Shown piece by piece: positions 51,683-60,766 of a DNA stretch of 64,000 nucleotides. The stretch comes from Bacillota bacterium (lineage in GTDB: Bacteria; Bacillota; Clostridia; Oscillospirales; Ruminococcaceae). The notes under the pieces are model-generated. The model worked only from the letters and a program-made list of their open reading frames with translations, had not been told where the DNA came from and searched no databases. The first letter of the stretch is position 1. Each line of letters opens with the position of its first letter. Both the position numbers and the translations under genes were made by a program. The stretch lies in the NCBI GenBank assembly GCA_023460535.1, contig JAEWPV010000002.1, forward strand, positions 1 through 64,000. Reading direction: 5' to 3'.

Positions 51683-53128
51683 TTAATCGCATTTGTCGCA
51701 AAGCTTCGCCAGTGTCGCAAGCAAGAGCTGCCATACCGCGCCGCAAGAGGCGACATTCAGCCGCTCGTCCGGCGTATGGCAGTCTAGTATATTGGGACCA
51801 ATGGCAATGATATCAAGCTGCGGACATTTCGACTTAAAGATGCCGCACTCCAGCCCAGCGTGAATCGCCTCAAAGCGAAGTGCCTTGCCGTACAGGGCAA
51901 GGTAGCTCTCGCTCATCACATCGCGCAGATGAGATTGCCGTTCATAGTCCCAGCCGGGGTATTCGCCCTGAACAGACAGTGAAAAACCGTACCGCCGGGT
52001 TGTTTCGTTAAGGTGGTTCACCACCGCGTCTCGCTTTTGCTTTGCAGCACCGCGAATGGATACAATTACGCGTAGTTGGGCTCCATCCATTGTTACAGAC
52101 GCAAGGTTGCAGGAGCTTTCCACCATGTCGGGCGCGTGTTCAAACATCGTCTGCACGCCGTTTGGGGTGTTGACCAGCAACTCTATAATCTCATCGGAGC
52201 AACTCATTACCCGATTGTTCGTCGCAGCTGAGACCGCGATATCAAACTGGGCATCATCCGCACCAAGGGCAGACAGCTCTGACTGAAAGCGGCGCACCAA
52301 TGCGGTAATCTCTTCGGTAGAACGCGCGGTTAGAACCACCGCCTTGCATTCGCGGGGAATGGCGTTATCCTTGTTGCCTCCCGAGATATCCGCGAGTGCG
52401 ACGTCGGCATGAGATTGTAAAAAACGCAACAACGCCGCCATCAGCTTGATGGCGTTTGCACGGTTTTTTGCGATATCCACGCCGGAATGACCGCCCGCAA
52501 GCCCGTGCACAAACAGCTCGACTGCGTTTAAGTCCGAGCCGTGGTACGTCACCGTTTTAGTCATATGGGTGCGCACGCCCCCGCAGCAGCTTACCGTGGC
52601 AACCCCCTCCTCCTCGGAGTCTAGGTTAATCATATACTGTGCGGCAAGCAGGCTGCCGTCAAACGCAAATGCGCCCTCCAGCCCTGTTTCCTCGCAAACG
52701 GTAAAGATACATTCCAGTGCGGGGTGCCGCGCGGTATCCTCCGCAAGCAGGGCGAGCATCATTGCAACCGCAATGCCGTTATCGGCGCCCAGTGTCGTAC
52801 CGTCCGCACGAATCCAGCCGTTTTGCTCAATAAGCGAAATGGGGTCACGCATAAAGTCGTGAGACGAATCGGCGTTTTTTTCACACACCATGTCCAGGTG
52901 TCCCTGAAGTGCTACCGCGGGCAGGTCTTCGCAGCCCGGCGAGGCAGGTTTCTTAATTAGAATATTATTCGCGTTATCCTGTAATACCCACAGTCCGCGT
53001 TCGTTCGCAAAAGAGACCAGATAATCGGAAATCGCCTTCTCGTTGCCCGAGCCGCGCGGGATTTGTGATATCGTTTCGAAATAGTAAAATACCGACTGCG
53101 GCTGGCAGCCGCTTAATATGTTGTTCAT
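51683..53128 (-). CDS. pepD: Cytosol non-specific dipeptidase, M20 family
   Basis: A 481-residue zinc peptidase. Metal-site motifs are visible: LQGHLDMVCEKN, GADNGIAVAM and the catalytic EETGLEG. It cleaves dipeptides such as aminoacyl-histidine. ATG 53128 follows GGAAAGGGAA; the frame is open to 53236, but that upstream part overlaps the phosphoglycerate mutase gene and is not coding. It lies 43 bp after that gene on the same strand, and both may share a transcript. Confidence 0.92.
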   Translation of the reverse strand: MNNILSGCQPQSVFYYFETISQIPRGSGNEKAISDYLVSFANERGLWVLQDNANNILIKKPASPGCEDLPAVALQGHLDMVCEKNADSSHDFMRDPISLIEQNGWIRADGTTLGADNGIAVAMMLALLAEDTARHPALECIFTVCEETGLEGAFAFDGSLLAAQYMINLDSEEEGVATVSCCGGVRTHMTKTVTYHGSDLNAVELFVHGLAGGHSGVDIAKNRANAIKLMAALLRFLQSHADVALADISGGNKDNAIPRECKAVVLTARSTEEITALVRRFQSELSALGADDAQFDIAVSAATNNRVMSCSDEIIELLVNTPNGVQTMFEHAPDMVESSCNLASVTMDGAQLRVIVSIRGAAKQKRDAVVNHLNETTRRYGFSLSVQGEYPGWDYERQSHLRDVMSESYLALYGKALRFEAIHAGLECGIFKSKCPQLDIIAIGPNILDCHTPDERLNVASCGAVWQLLLATLAKLCDKCD

Positions 53129-53171
53129 TCTGTTCCCTTTCCGGATTATTAATATTGAATGATTTACAGCC

Positions 53172-54374
53172 TTATTTGGTAAGAAAACGCGCCATCTGCT
53201 CGTGCCCAATGTCGTAATAGACGCCTGTTTTTGCACATGTCTGCTCGCAGAAGTTGGTTACCCCGCTCTCGTGCTGCAGCTGCTTGTGATAAATAAGGTA
53301 GGGCACAGGGTCGTTTACATGGGTGCGTAAAGAAAGCGGCGTGGCGTGGTCGGGTAAAATCATAATCTTGTAATCGTCATACCGTGCCAGTGCCTTTAGG
53401 ATTGGGGAAAGAACAAGGGAGTCGATCAGCTCAATGGAGCGAATCTTGTTCTGCAGCTCGGCGCGGTGACCGCACTCGTCCGGTGCTTCCACATGCAGGT
53501 ACACAAAATCCTGCCCCTGTGCAAACGCATTGATGCACGCCTGCGCCTTGCCGTCAAAGTTTGTGTCAATATACCCGCTTGCGCCCTCTACGTGAAGCAC
53601 CTCAAGGTTTGCAAGCCGTCCGATGCCCTTGATGAGGTCAACGGCGGAGATGACCGAACCCTTCACGCCATATTTCGCCCCGAAATCATCCAGCGGCTTT
53701 TTGCGTCCGCTGCCCCACAGCCAGATGCAGTTGGCGGGGCGGTGCCCCTTTTGCACCCGCTCTAAATTCAGCGGGTGCTGGAGCAAAAGCTCATAGCTCT
53801 TTTTCGTCAGCTCCATAAAACGCTCGTTTTGCGGAAGATAGTCGGTTATTTTCTGCAGTGTAATATCGTGTGGCGGAGTTGTGGCACCCACATCCTCCGG
53901 CGCGTCCTTCCATACCAAGCAATGGCGGTAGCTGACGCCGGTGTAAAACGAAAATTCCTCGTCGCCCAGCTTCTTTTGCAGGTACTTAATCAGGATATCC
54001 GCTTCCTCGGTGGAGATATCGTCCGCGCAGTAGTCCACCATCGTTTTATCCGCAAACTCCGCATCCTCCGAAAGGGTAACCAGATTGCACCTGGTTGCGA
54101 CGTCGGTCTCCGCCAACTCTATCCCGATACTTGCCGCCTCCAGCGGGGAGCGTCCGGCATAACACTGCTCGGGGTCGTAACCCATTACCGAGAGGTTCGC
54201 AACATCGCTACCCGGCTTAAGGCCATCGGCAACGGTCTTTAGCAGCCCGACCTCCGCACGCGCCGCAAGGCTATCCATAACGGGCTTGTTTGCCACCTCC
54301 ATCGGTGTTTTTCCTCCAAGCTCCTCCACAGGATAATCAGACATTCCGTCACAAAGCAAAACAAGATACTTCAT
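53172..54374 (-). CDS. apgM: Cofactor-independent phosphoglycerate mutase (ApgM-type)
   Basis: A 400-residue metal-dependent enzyme of the alkaline phosphatase superfamily, interconverting 2- and 3-phosphoglycerate in glycolysis. The N-terminal CDGMSDYPVEELGGKTPMEVA and the C-terminal H-rich segments (VEAPDECGHRAEL, LPDHATPLSLRTH) match the archaeal-type family. I start at ATG 54374; ATG 54386 is an alternative and both lie near purine-rich sites. It has a long 5' region (54375-54950) containing a dispersed element and the promoter of the divergent PadR gene. Confidence 0.88.
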   Translation of the reverse strand: MKYLVLLCDGMSDYPVEELGGKTPMEVANKPVMDSLAARAEVGLLKTVADGLKPGSDVANLSVMGYDPEQCYAGRSPLEAASIGIELAETDVATRCNLVTLSEDAEFADKTMVDYCADDISTEEADILIKYLQKKLGDEEFSFYTGVSYRHCLVWKDAPEDVGATTPPHDITLQKITDYLPQNERFMELTKKSYELLLQHPLNLERVQKGHRPANCIWLWGSGRKKPLDDFGAKYGVKGSVISAVDLIKGIGRLANLEVLHVEGASGYIDTNFDGKAQACINAFAQGQDFVYLHVEAPDECGHRAELQNKIRSIELIDSLVLSPILKALARYDDYKIMILPDHATPLSLRTHVNDPVPYLIYHKQLQHESGVTNFCEQTCAKTGVYYDIGHEQMARFLTK

Positions 54375-54441
54375 TTCCCCTACCATGTCCTTCCGGCTCG
54401 ATGTGCAACCATCTTATCGCCTATATTTGCTGTTATATGCG

Positions 54442-54533
54442 AATTAACTTTAATACTGTCCGAGCAAAATCGAGTAAAAGCTTGTATTTTTGGCTGTTAC
54501 GATGATTGTTTACGTAGACATTTTAAGTTAATT
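54442..54533. repeat. Dispersed intergenic element, copy B
   Basis: About 92 bp bounded by AATTAACTT (54442-54450) and its perfect complement (54525-54533). The interior matches copy A at 1394-1468 (TCCGAGCAAAA, GCTT, TTTTTGGC, TTACGA, GTAGACAT). It has a ten-base insertion (TCGAGTAAAA) absent from copy A. Confidence 0.5.
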
Positions 54534-54864
54534 TGGTATTGTGGTCACGGCAAAACCCCAGCCAATGTGCTAAATGTCTACACAATACGGTATAGGTCAT
54601 AGATATTTGCCGTAGCGCACAGGCTTATGTCGCTCATTGATTTAGTATTGCTCATAAGTCAACGACTGCTTCATTATACCCCTTTGCAGCAAGCGTTTGC
54701 AACCAATTACACATATTAATTGCATAAAATAAAGCAAATACGTACCAGCCGCGCAAGCCACAGAGCTTTTCTCAAAATAGGTTTGCCAACAACCCGCCAG
54801 GATACTCGAACATTGGTCGTATTGGGCAGCATAAAAAGCTTCGTAAAAATATCAAACAAATATA

Positions 54865-54893
54865 TTGACACACGACATATGTCGTGATACGAT
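54865..54893 (+). promoter_or_regulatory. PadR promoter with palindromic operator
   Basis: TTGACA (54865-54870) and TACGAT (54888-54893) are 17 bp apart. The spacer is almost wholly the perfect palindrome CACGACATATGTCGTG (54871-54886), a likely PadR operator. Further CGACA/TGTCG half-sites follow to about 54928. Confidence 0.75.
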
Positions 54894-54950
54894 ATATGTG
54901 TCGACAAACGACATATCGAAACACGACACAATTGAGAAGGGGTGCATTCG

Positions 54951-55283
54951 GTGATTACAAAGAACGAACCGTTGACCGAGAGCTATTACTATATTCTGCT
55001 GTGCCTGTACAATAAGCCAAATCATGGCTACGGCATTATGCAGGATACGGCGAAGCTTTCGGAGAATACGGTTAAAATCGGCTCCGGCACCATGTACGGT
55101 GCCACGAGTAATATGATGAAAAAGGGTTGGATTCGCGAACAAAGCAGCACAGATCCCGCCGACCGGAGAAAACGGTTGTACGAGATTACTTTTGCGGGAA
55201 AAGCGGTGCTGGAGGATGAGCTTAAGCGGCTAAAAAGGCTGGTAGGCGGATACGACATGGTAGTAAGGGGTGAACTGAATTGA
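54951..55283 (+). CDS. PadR family transcriptional regulator
   Basis: A 110-residue repressor-type protein with a winged helix (about 5-85): ESYYYILLCLYNKPNHGYGIMQ and GTMYGATSNMMKKGWI. The usual PadR GT-Y-L motif is seen as GTMYGAT. GTG 54951 follows AGAAGGGG with 8 nt spacing; GTG 54942 is too close to that site. The palindrome in its promoter implies autorepression. Its stop overlaps the next gene, which is a DUF2812 protein, a common pairing. Confidence 0.88.
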   Translation: MITKNEPLTESYYYILLCLYNKPNHGYGIMQDTAKLSENTVKIGSGTMYGATSNMMKKGWIREQSSTDPADRRKRLYEITFAGKAVLEDELKRLKRLVGGYDMVVRGELN

Positions 55284-56221
55284 ACGACAGGGTCAGAAGT
55301 CATAAGGTTTATGCCGCGTGGGAGTATGAAAAGGAGGAGAGCGATCTCAACGAGGCCTCACAAAAGGGGCTGCAGCTCATTCGGGGAGGCAGCTTTTCCT
55401 CCGATTTTCGAAGAGACAACAGCGTGCGATACGTATATCAGATGGACTACAATACAGAGATTACAGACCCGCAGCGGTACCGGGCAGCCTTTGAGGAGCA
55501 AGGCTGGGAATACATCAACTCCACCTTTAACGGCTGGCACTACTTCCGCAAGCCATATCAGGAGGGTGTGGAGCCAAGCGAATATCGCATCTATACCGAC
55601 AAGCAGTCGTTACACCAGATGCAAAACCGTTGGGTAAGGTTAATCGGCATTCTGTTTGCCGTATACGTCGTAATGCTTGTGCTTTACCTGATTCATGCCA
55701 TCAGATCCCTTGAGCCGAGCTTCTTTATGCAAAGTGCCGTTTTCGCACTGCTTTCAGTCACGCTCGGGCTTGGTCTTTTAAGTACCGTTCGAAGCAGAAA
55801 AGGCAAAAAAACCTCAGTGCGACTTCCGATACACATTGCCATGCTTATTGGACTGATTATTTTAGTCGCAGCAGTTGTTGTGGCGTTTTTTGGTCACCCA
55901 CAGGTCATTCAACATCAGAATTTCAATTTTATAAACATGGAGCAAAACACACTTCCGGTTGCCAGTGATAGTTACTCCGTTGCCAGAAGCGGCAATTATC
56001 GTCTTGATTTGGAGATGGAGGCCCCGGGCGGAGAGATGACCGTGACGATCGTGTCAGACGACGGGGAAGTGGTATATGAACTAACCACCGACCGCTGCGA
56101 CTTTTCCGGTCAAAGAGTATACCTAAAAAAGGGGCAGTATAAAACCCTTTACACGTACAATTATGATCAATATGACCCGGCCAATGCACAGGTTCGTGTT
56201 GACTTTTTGCTCAAGCGCTAG
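55280..56221 (+). CDS. DUF2812 membrane protein
   Basis: A 313-residue protein. The N-terminal 110 residues match the DUF2812 pattern: YAAWEYEKEESDLNEASQKG, YVYQMDYN and GWEYINSTFNGWHYFRKP. Three membrane helices follow (about 118-138, 150-170 and 190-215), then an extracellular beta-rich domain. TTG 55280 overlaps the PadR stop (TTGA) and follows AAGGGG. Paired PadR-DUF2812 operons are widespread in Firmicutes; the membrane protein's function is not established. Confidence 0.85.
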   Translation: MNDRVRSHKVYAAWEYEKEESDLNEASQKGLQLIRGGSFSSDFRRDNSVRYVYQMDYNTEITDPQRYRAAFEEQGWEYINSTFNGWHYFRKPYQEGVEPSEYRIYTDKQSLHQMQNRWVRLIGILFAVYVVMLVLYLIHAIRSLEPSFFMQSAVFALLSVTLGLGLLSTVRSRKGKKTSVRLPIHIAMLIGLIILVAAVVVAFFGHPQVIQHQNFNFINMEQNTLPVASDSYSVARSGNYRLDLEMEAPGGEMTVTIVSDDGEVVYELTTDRCDFSGQRVYLKKGQYKTLYTYNYDQYDPANAQVRVDFLLKR

Positions 56222-56232
56222 AACAAAGAAAC

Positions 56233-56277
56233 AGCCCGCCATGGAGTGCATTCTCCTCAGCGGGCTTGTTTTATTTT
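56233..56277 (+). terminator. Intrinsic terminator of the PadR operon
   Basis: AGCCCGC (56233-56239) pairs with GCGGGCT (56260-56266) around an inner GGAG/CTCC stem, followed by TGTTTTATTTT. The end lies 2 bp from the converging MerR gene. Confidence 0.75.
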
Positions 56278-56278
56278 G

Positions 56279-57265
56279 TCACTGTTTTTCCTTTACCGGA
56301 ATCAGCAGGTCAAGCTGCATCCCTTCCGGTTCTGTGTTTTCGGCACCCCGTATTACATGGTTTTTGTAGTTTAGATGCTCTTCCAAACAACCGAACATAC
56401 ACTCGCCGTTGTCTTGTACACCATTAAACTCATACATCTCGTTATTGCACACCCAGTCGGATAACCACTGCCACTCATGAAAGTTCCCCATTGTAATCAT
56501 ATGCGCGGCATACAAACCACCCTCAAACCGTTTTTTCATAAGAGGCGGCGGAACCTCCATGTCATCGGGGATGGTCACCCAGAACTCGTAGCCGTGATAG
56601 TTGGTCTCATCCACGGGGTTTGGGTGATTAAAGCCGTACATGCGCAGGTCGGGTTTCTTGTCGCACAATCCGCTATCCAGCACAAACTGGTTCAGTGGCA
56701 CCCCTGCATGATATTCCGGCTCGTCACCGATAAAATGGCTTGCCGCCACTGCCGAGGGGGGAAGGTAAATAATTCGGACATCGGTTAGTTTGGATAGCGC
56801 GGGTTCTGCCTTAGTCAGCTCGTTCAATGCCTGTTCCTCCTTAATACTGTTGTTTCGGGATGAAAATGACTGAGCAATAGCAAGCAGCTCGTCATTTTCC
56901 AGGAGGCTTACATCAAGCGGTACGGTGTAATGCTCCTTAAGGCGCATTACAAGGTCTTCCAAAACAGACAAAACCGTAGTCAGCGTCGATATCTCACGAT
57001 TGAGTTCGTTGATTCTGTCCTCAAACGCACGGATTGCCGTAAGTGTGTCCGCGTTACTGAGAATTTCCTTAATCTTCTTTAATGGAACTCTGAGCTTTTT
57101 AAGTATAATTATCTGCTGCAATCTGCGCAGTGCATCCTCGTCATAGGTACGATACGCGTAATCCATGGTGCGGACGCTTTGCAGCAGACCAATCTGCTCA
57201 TAATAACGCAGCGTGCGGGTAGAGACATCGTACTGCCTGGATACCTGATTGATAGTTTGTAACAT
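56279..57265 (-). CDS. MerR family regulator with GyrI-like effector domain
   Basis: A 328-residue regulator. The winged helix at residues 1-70 contains YDVSTRTLRYYEQIGLL, followed by a coiled coil to about 125 and a GyrI-like ligand domain (about 150-325) with the YGF and EFWV/GGLYA segments. This is a BmrR-type architecture that binds bulky hydrophobic or cationic compounds. AGGGAGG precedes ATG 57265 by about 10 nt. A 19-bp-spacer promoter upstream indicates direct autoregulation. No exporter gene is adjacent. Confidence 0.85.
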   Translation of the reverse strand: MLQTINQVSRQYDVSTRTLRYYEQIGLLQSVRTMDYAYRTYDEDALRRLQQIIILKKLRVPLKKIKEILSNADTLTAIRAFEDRINELNREISTLTTVLSVLEDLVMRLKEHYTVPLDVSLLENDELLAIAQSFSSRNNSIKEEQALNELTKAEPALSKLTDVRIIYLPPSAVAASHFIGDEPEYHAGVPLNQFVLDSGLCDKKPDLRMYGFNHPNPVDETNYHGYEFWVTIPDDMEVPPPLMKKRFEGGLYAAHMITMGNFHEWQWLSDWVCNNEMYEFNGVQDNGECMFGCLEEHLNYKNHVIRGAENTEPEGMQLDLLIPVKEKQ

Positions 57266-57289
57266 ATCGCCTTAGCCTCCCTTGATGTC

Positions 57290-57320
57290 AGTATACCGGT
57301 TGACGCCGCGTCAAAGTCAA
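57290..57320 (-). promoter_or_regulatory. MerR-type promoter with 19-bp spacer and dyad
   Basis: On the minus strand TTGACT (57320-57315) and TATACT (57295-57290) are 19 bp apart. The spacer contains a 7-1-7 perfect dyad, TTGACGC-N-GCGTCAA (57300-57314). This is the classic arrangement activated by MerR-family proteins through DNA distortion. Confidence 0.8.
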
Positions 57321-57710
57321 TCGCTTTTTTTGTCACATTCTTGTTACAACACAATTATACCAAAATCGAGCGAAAAATAACAAGAAACGCCATATCAATA
57401 ATATCACCCCAAAACAGTGTTTAGCCCAATCCAGACGAGTCCTTAGTCGAACAGATTATGCCTGTAAACGACCCCATGTGGCTCACAGCAAAAAAGCGAA
57501 TGAATGAACAAGACCGGCTGATGTGCGTACAGGTGCGTTTTGCGTTATCATTTTTACACCAAGCGAACAAAGCGCGGATGCATACAGCATAAGATTATCA
57601 AAGAATTTAAGAGGAAATTTGAGAATAATAAAGCATTTCGATTGATTTTACGCAATAACAATGAAAATATGTAGATATTCAGATAAAAATAAAAAAATCA
57701 GGCAAAATCA

Positions 57711-57739
57711 TTGACATTTGCTATGATACCCTATATATT
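57711..57739 (+). promoter_or_regulatory. Promoter of the pot operon
   Basis: TTGACA (57711-57716) and TATATT (57734-57739) are separated by exactly 17 bp. The preceding stretch 57321-57710 is AT-rich and shows no gene. Confidence 0.75.
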
Positions 57740-57744
57740 TTTAA

Positions 57745-57954
57745 TTGTTGCTTTTTGCATCTAAAACACGAAAATGACAACAAAACGCAAGACAGAACGT
57801 ATTTCTATTTATAGAACAACGGCATCGTATGTTCCGCTAGTAAGTCAAACAAGGTTGTTTGGTAAAAGCCTTTTGCGGGGTAGCGGTTTCAAAAGGTGCT
57901 GTGGGCGCAAACCTGATGTTATGCGCCTGAATCCGCAAAGGGGGATGCAGATAC
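57745..57954 (+). promoter_or_regulatory. Long structured leader of the pot operon
   Basis: About 210 nt separate the promoter from ATG 57955. The leader has a stem CCGCTA/TAGCGG enclosing CAAAC/GTTTG, and a later stem GGCGCA/TGCGCC close to the ribosome site AAAGGGGG. I recognise no known riboswitch class. A short open frame at 57774-57962 has no ribosome site and is probably not coding. Confidence 0.4.
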
Positions 57955-59007
57955 ATGGATAATAATGTGATCGTCAAGCTCAAGGATATTGTGGTGGAGT
58001 TTGACGGGGAACGCGTATTAAAAGGAATCAACCTCGATATTCACGACAAGGAGTTTGTTACGCTGCTCGGACCATCGGGCTGCGGCAAAACAACTACGCT
58101 GCGCATCATCGGCGGCTTCGTGGATCAAAACGAGGGTGATCTTTTTTTTGGTTCGCAAAAGATCAACGGCATGCCGCCCTACAAGCGCCATGTTAATACC
58201 GTGTTTCAACGCTACGCGCTTTTTCCGCACCTGAATGTGTTTGAAAATGTGGCGTTCGGGCTTCGGGTTCAAAAGCTGCCGCAAAAAGAGATTACCACCC
58301 GCGTGCGCGAGATGCTCGAGCTGGTGGGTTTAAAGGGCTTTGAACAGCGCAATGTAAAGAACCTGTCCGGCGGGCAACAGCAGCGCGTCGCGATAGCGCG
58401 CGCCCTGGTAAACCACCCCAAGGTCTTACTGCTTGACGAGCCGCTCGGCGCGCTGGATTTAAAGCTGCGCAAGGAGATGCAAACCGAGCTTAAGCGCATT
58501 CAAAAAAGCCTTGAGATTACGTTTGTCTACGTCACGCACGATCAGGAAGAGGCGCTCACCATGTCCGATACCGTTGTGGTTATGAACAACGGAGAGATTC
58601 AGCAGATCGGTACGCCGCAGGATATTTACAACGAGCCGATAAACGCCTTTGTCGCGGACTTTATCGGCGAAAGCAACATTATAGACGGCATGATGGTTAA
58701 GGATTTTCTGGTGGAGTTTGCGGGCTCGTCCTTTACCTGTGTGGATATGGGCTTTGAACGCAACGAGCTGGTGGACGTCGTCATCCGTCCCGAGGACATT
58801 AAGGTTGTTCCCCAGATAGCGGGGCAGCTTTCCGGTGTGGTGGAGACGGTCACCTTTAAGGGCGTTCATTACGAGATGATTGTCAACGGCTGCGGTTACA
58901 AGTGGATGATTCATTCCACGACGTTTGAGGAGCCCGGCAGCATCATTGGCATGAATATTACCCCGGAGGATATCCACATCATGAAAAAGATGGAGCCGCA
59001 AAACTAA
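57955..59007 (+). CDS. potA: Spermidine/putrescine ABC transporter ATPase
   Basis: A 350-residue ATPase with Walker [10 protein letters not shown], signature LSGGQQQR and Walker B VLLLDEP, then a C-terminal TOBE domain (about 265-345). It drives uptake of polyamines by PotB and PotC. AAAGGGGG precedes ATG 57955. First gene of potABCD; the next gene starts 86 bp later. Confidence 0.93.
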   Translation: MDNNVIVKLKDIVVEFDGERVLKGINLDIHDKEFVTLLGPSGCGKTTTLRIIGGFVDQNEGDLFFGSQKINGMPPYKRHVNTVFQRYALFPHLNVFENVAFGLRVQKLPQKEITTRVREMLELVGLKGFEQRNVKNLSGGQQQRVAIARALVNHPKVLLLDEPLGALDLKLRKEMQTELKRIQKSLEITFVYVTHDQEEALTMSDTVVVMNNGEIQQIGTPQDIYNEPINAFVADFIGESNIIDGMMVKDFLVEFAGSSFTCVDMGFERNELVDVVIRPEDIKVVPQIAGQLSGVVETVTFKGVHYEMIVNGCGYKWMIHSTTFEEPGSIIGMNITPEDIHIMKKMEPQN

Positions 59008-59092
59008 CGGATACACCCGCTGTAAGCACCTCGTTTTTCATGGCACCGCGACGGTGTGACCGCCGTGTGCCGGAAAGGAAAGGGTCAGACGA

Positions 59093-59911
59093 ATGAAAGC
59101 ACGTTCTCCCGCCGCGCCCTACCTTGTATGGGCTGCGTTGTTTATTGTCGTGCCGCTGTTTCTTGTAGCACTGTTTGCGTTTACCGATTCAACCGGTGCG
59201 TTTACCGTTGAAAACATTATTCGCGTAGCGGACTACACCCCGGTGCTCATGCGCTCGCTGTGGCTGGCGGCAATTGCCACCGCCATCTGTCTGGCGGTGG
59301 GATATCCGCTTTCCTATATCATCTCGCGCGCGGAGTCCGGCGGGCAAAATTTAATGATTATGCTCATTATGCTGCCCATGTGGATGAACTTTTTGCTGCG
59401 CACCTATGCGTGGATGACAATTCTTGAAAACAATGGCCTGATAAACCGCTTTTTTGGCATGTTTGGGTTGGGCCCGTTTGAACTGATTAACACCCCGGGT
59501 GCCGTAGTGCTGGGTATGGTGTATAACTATCTGCCGTTTATGATTCTGCCGCTCTACTCGGTAATGACCAAGATTGACAAAAGCGTGGTTCAGGCGGCGC
59601 AGGATTTGGGCGCGAATACATTAGGGGTCTTTAACCGTGTGGTTATCCCGCTGAGCATCCCGGGCATTACCACCGGTATTACCATGGTGTTTGTGCCCTC
59701 TGTCAGTACCTTCGTTATATCAAGAATGCTGGGTGGCGGCGGCAATCTGCTTATCGGCGACCTGATCGACCTGCAGTTCCTCGGCAACGCCTACAACCCG
59801 CATCTGGGCTCGGCGATTTCTCTGGTTCTCATGGTCATCATCCTGCTGTGTATTGCGATTATGAACCAGTTTGACGCAAGCGAAGAGGATATGGAAAGCA
59901 TGATTCTTTAG
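59093..59911 (+). CDS. potB: Spermidine/putrescine ABC transporter permease PotB
   Basis: A 272-residue permease with six membrane helices. The EAA-loop equivalent VQAAQDLGANTLGVFNRVVIP contacts PotA. An AAAGGAAAGG site precedes ATG 59093. It forms the membrane pore with PotC. Confidence 0.92.
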   Translation: MKARSPAAPYLVWAALFIVVPLFLVALFAFTDSTGAFTVENIIRVADYTPVLMRSLWLAAIATAICLAVGYPLSYIISRAESGGQNLMIMLIMLPMWMNFLLRTYAWMTILENNGLINRFFGMFGLGPFELINTPGAVVLGMVYNYLPFMILPLYSVMTKIDKSVVQAAQDLGANTLGVFNRVVIPLSIPGITTGITMVFVPSVSTFVISRMLGGGGNLLIGDLIDLQFLGNAYNPHLGSAISLVLMVIILLCIAIMNQFDASEEDMESMIL

Positions 59912-59965
59912 CTTAAACCGCGTTCATGCGTATCATATATTCCATTTAAACGGAGGTGGGCACCG

Positions 59966-60766
59966 ATGTCCAAAACAATGTCCCGGCTTTATGTGGGTCT
60001 TGTTTACCTGTTTTTATATGCGCCCATCGCGGTGCTTATTATCTTTTCCTTCAACTCCTCCAAAAGCCGCAATGTATGGACGGGCTTTACCCTGGACTGG
60101 TATGCCCGCCTGTTTCAAAACCAAACGATAATCTCGTCCTTGCTCAACACCCTGCTGGTCGCTGCCATTTCCTCGGTAATTGCAACCATGCTGGGCACGC
60201 TTGCAGCGGTGGGGATTAACGCGATGAATAAAAAGCTGCGCGCTGCCGTAATTAACGTAACCTATCTTCCGGTCATCAATCCCGAGATTGTTACCGGCGT
60301 TTCGCTGATGCTGCTGTTCGTGTTTGCGGGTATCAGCCTTGGGTATGCTACCCTGATTATTGCGCATATTACCTTTAATATTCCGTATGTTATCCTCAAC
60401 GTAATGCCAAAGCTTCGCCAGATGGACAGCCACCTTTACGAGGCGGCGCAGGACTTGGGTTGCGACCGCAGGCAGGCGTTTTTTAAGGCGGTGCTGCCGC
60501 AGATTATGCCGGGCGTGGTAACCGGCTTCCTCATGGCGTTTACCTATTCCATCGACGATTTTGTCATCAGCTACTTTACCAGCGGTCCAAGCTCGCAGAC
60601 ACTGCCAATCACCATTTTCTCGATGACGCGTAAGAAGGTAAGCCCCGAGATTAACGCGCTGTCTGCCATTATCTTTGTAATTGTACTGACCGTCCTTGTG
60701 ATTATGAATATAAAGGATGCTAACATCTATCGGAAAAGGATTAAAAAGGAGACGGAGAGAATATGA
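59966..60766 (+). CDS. potC: Spermidine/putrescine ABC transporter permease PotC
   Basis: A 266-residue permease with six membrane helices and the EAA loop YEAAQDLGCDRRQAFFKAVLP. GGAGGTGG precedes ATG 59966. The stop overlaps the potD start as ATGA, implying translational coupling. Confidence 0.92.
   Translation: MSKTMSRLYVGLVYLFLYAPIAVLIIFSFNSSKSRNVWTGFTLDWYARLFQNQTIISSLLNTLLVAAISSVIATMLGTLAAVGINAMNKKLRAAVINVTYLPVINPEIVTGVSLMLLFVFAGISLGYATLIIAHITFNIPYVILNVMPKLRQMDSHLYEAAQDLGCDRRQAFFKAVLPQIMPGVVTGFLMAFTYSIDDFVISYFTSGPSSQTLPITIFSMTRKKVSPEINALSAIIFVIVLTVLVIMNIKDANIYRKRIKKETERI

Noticed and set aside
57774..57962. 62-codon open frame in the pot leader
   Set aside because: No ribosome site, basic low-complexity product, and its end overlaps the potA start; more likely structured leader RNA.
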